DNA from: Candidatus Bathyarchaeum sp.
GTDB taxonomy: Archaea; Thermoproteota; Bathyarchaeia; Bathyarchaeales; Bathyarchaeaceae
Reading direction: 5' to 3'
Length of the DNA stretch: 5,045 nt
Assembly (NCBI GenBank): GCA_003096255.1
Contig: PIXS01000419.1
Location: forward strand, 1 to 5,045
The notes beneath the pieces are model-generated. The model saw only the letters and a program-made list of their open reading frames with translations. It ran no database searches and had not been told where the DNA came from. Positions 4,117 through 5,045 of the stretch are shown piece by piece (position 1 is the stretch's first letter; each line of letters opens with the position of its first letter). The position numbers and the translations under genes were made by a program.

Positions 4117-5045
4117 ATGAAACTAACATGGCTAATTCTAATCACAATTTTGTTGACTGCCATATTTTCAGTCATAGCATACAATCACTACAACAACGAA
4201 CCTGAAGTTTCTGAAGAAGACTTCTTTTTCGGCGTCTCTTTTGGAGGAAACACAAGCAGCCAAGCGAAGCAACTTATCGACAAAGTGAAAGGATACACTA
4301 ACCTCTTTCTCATCAATTCTTGGGACGTCACCACTAACGAAACTGCCCTCAACGAAGTCTGCGAATATGCCTCTGAAGCAGGATTGGATTTTATGGTCTT
4401 TTTTGACTTCATCTCACATACTGGCTACCCATGGCATCTTACAGGATGGATTGACACTGCAACGAAAAGATGGGGAAACCAGTTCTTGGGGGTTTACCTC
4501 TACGATGAACCGGGTGGACGACAGATTGATTCAGGACAATGGGACGAAGGAATAAGCCCCAAAAACATTTCCGATTATAGCGATGCAGCCGAATTTTTTG
4601 TAACCAGCATCTCTTCCACATGGAGCATGCAAGACCTCAAACACAGGGGAGTTCCCGCGTTTACATCCGATTTTGCTTTGTACTGGTTTGATTACTTGGC
4701 AGGATACGATGCCGTGTTTGTTGAGCTTGGCTGGAACAACAGTAGACCTCAACAGATAGCCCTTGGCAGGGGAGCCGCAAACGTACAAAACAAGGAATGG
4801 GGAGCCATAATCACTTGGACGTTTCAGCAGCCACCTTACTTGGAGAATGGAACACGGCTTCTAGAAGACCTGAAAACAGCATATCAGGCAGGAGCCAAAT
4901 ACCTGATTGTATTCAATTACCCCACATACCCCCAAGGCAACCCCTACGGGATATTGACGGAAGACCACTTTGATGCCATGGAAAGATTCTGGAACATAAC
5001 AACTACACCTGAAACTTCTCTTGAAATGGTGGAGGCAGAAGCAGC
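4117..5045 (+). CDS. Membrane-anchored extracellular TIM-barrel-like protein, possible glycoside hydrolase (3' end outside window)
   Basis: The frame opens with ATG at 4117 and runs without a stop to the window edge (309 codons). Residues 4-21 form an N-terminal hydrophobic helix (TWLILITILLTAIFSVIA), a signal anchor or signal peptide. The rest alternates strands and helices as in a TIM barrel: FFFGVSFGGNTS (36-47), YTNLFLINSWD (60-70), DFMVFFDF (91-98), FLGVYLYDEPGG (123-134), YDAVFVELGW (197-206), WGAIITWTF (228-236), KYLIVFNYP (261-269). YLYDEPGG (127-134), with D130/E131 at a strand end, and E203 could be catalytic carboxylates of a glycoside hydrolase; this is inference from fold layout. 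Several N-X-S/T sites (N45, N74, N150, N207, N244, N293) suit an exported archaeal glycoprotein. I recognise it as a type common among uncultured archaea but cannot name a characterised family. Confidence 0.8.
   Translation, partial: MKLTWLILITILLTAIFSVIAYNHYNNEPEVSEEDFFFGVSFGGNTSSQAKQLIDKVKGYTNLFLINSWDVTTNETALNEVCEYASEAGLDFMVFFDFISHTGYPWHLTGWIDTATKRWGNQFLGVYLYDEPGGRQIDSGQWDEGISPKNISDYSDAAEFFVTSISSTWSMQDLKHRGVPAFTSDFALYWFDYLAGYDAVFVELGWNNSRPQQIALGRGAANVQNKEWGAIITWTFQQPPYLENGTRLLEDLKTAYQAGAKYLIVFNYPTYPQGNPYGILTEDHFDAMERFWNITTTPETSLEMVEAEA

Noticed and set aside
4188..4788. Minus- and plus-frame open frames inside 4188-4788
   Set aside because: They overlap the long frame starting at 4117, which has a membrane helix and coherent barrel-like pattern; the others are shadows.

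Overview
The window looks like archaeal DNA, most plausibly from the TACK side and possibly Bathyarchaeia-like. The evidence is archaeal ribosomal protein L14e next to the H/ACA pseudouridine synthase Cbf5, a bulge-helix-bulge (BHB) intron inside cbf5, a tRNA-Ser gene best explained by three small archaeal introns, and secreted NosD-type beta-helix and TIM-barrel-like proteins, the former with a PEFP + membrane helix + basic tail. The lineage is an inference; no 16S or other marker is present.

Layout: 2-148 (+) is the 3' end of a winged-helix protein gene. 177-416 (-) is a small winged-helix regulator with a short palindrome just upstream that could be its operator. 580-723 (-) is tRNA-Ser(GGA), with encoded CCA and its own TATA-like box. 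777-1802 (-) is cbf5, read as two exons of a 334-residue protein around a 21-nt intron. 1863-2132 (-) is rpl14e, starting with TTG. 2133-2625 has no convincing gene; it holds the rpl14e promoter, a nested inverted repeat that may be a structured RNA, and two diverged copies of a 50-bp hairpin plus T-run element. 2626-3963 (-) is a secreted, membrane-anchored NosD-like beta-helix protein. From 4117 (+), running off the window, is a membrane-anchored TIM-barrel-like protein.

Main result: four candidate introns (20, 21, 15 and 21 nt) lie within about 950 bp on one strand. The cbf5 intron has a complete BHB fold and divides the codon of the catalytic aspartate (residue 77), so without splicing the product ends before the active site is complete. 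In the tRNA, only removal of all three introns gives a coherent type II tRNA-Ser, with a perfect CAGGC/GCCTG anticodon stem and a CTGGAAA loop.

The L14e-Cbf5-tRNA block is a translation and RNA-modification neighbourhood. The two divergent genes at the right are cell-surface proteins that may share regulation from the 153-bp gap between them.
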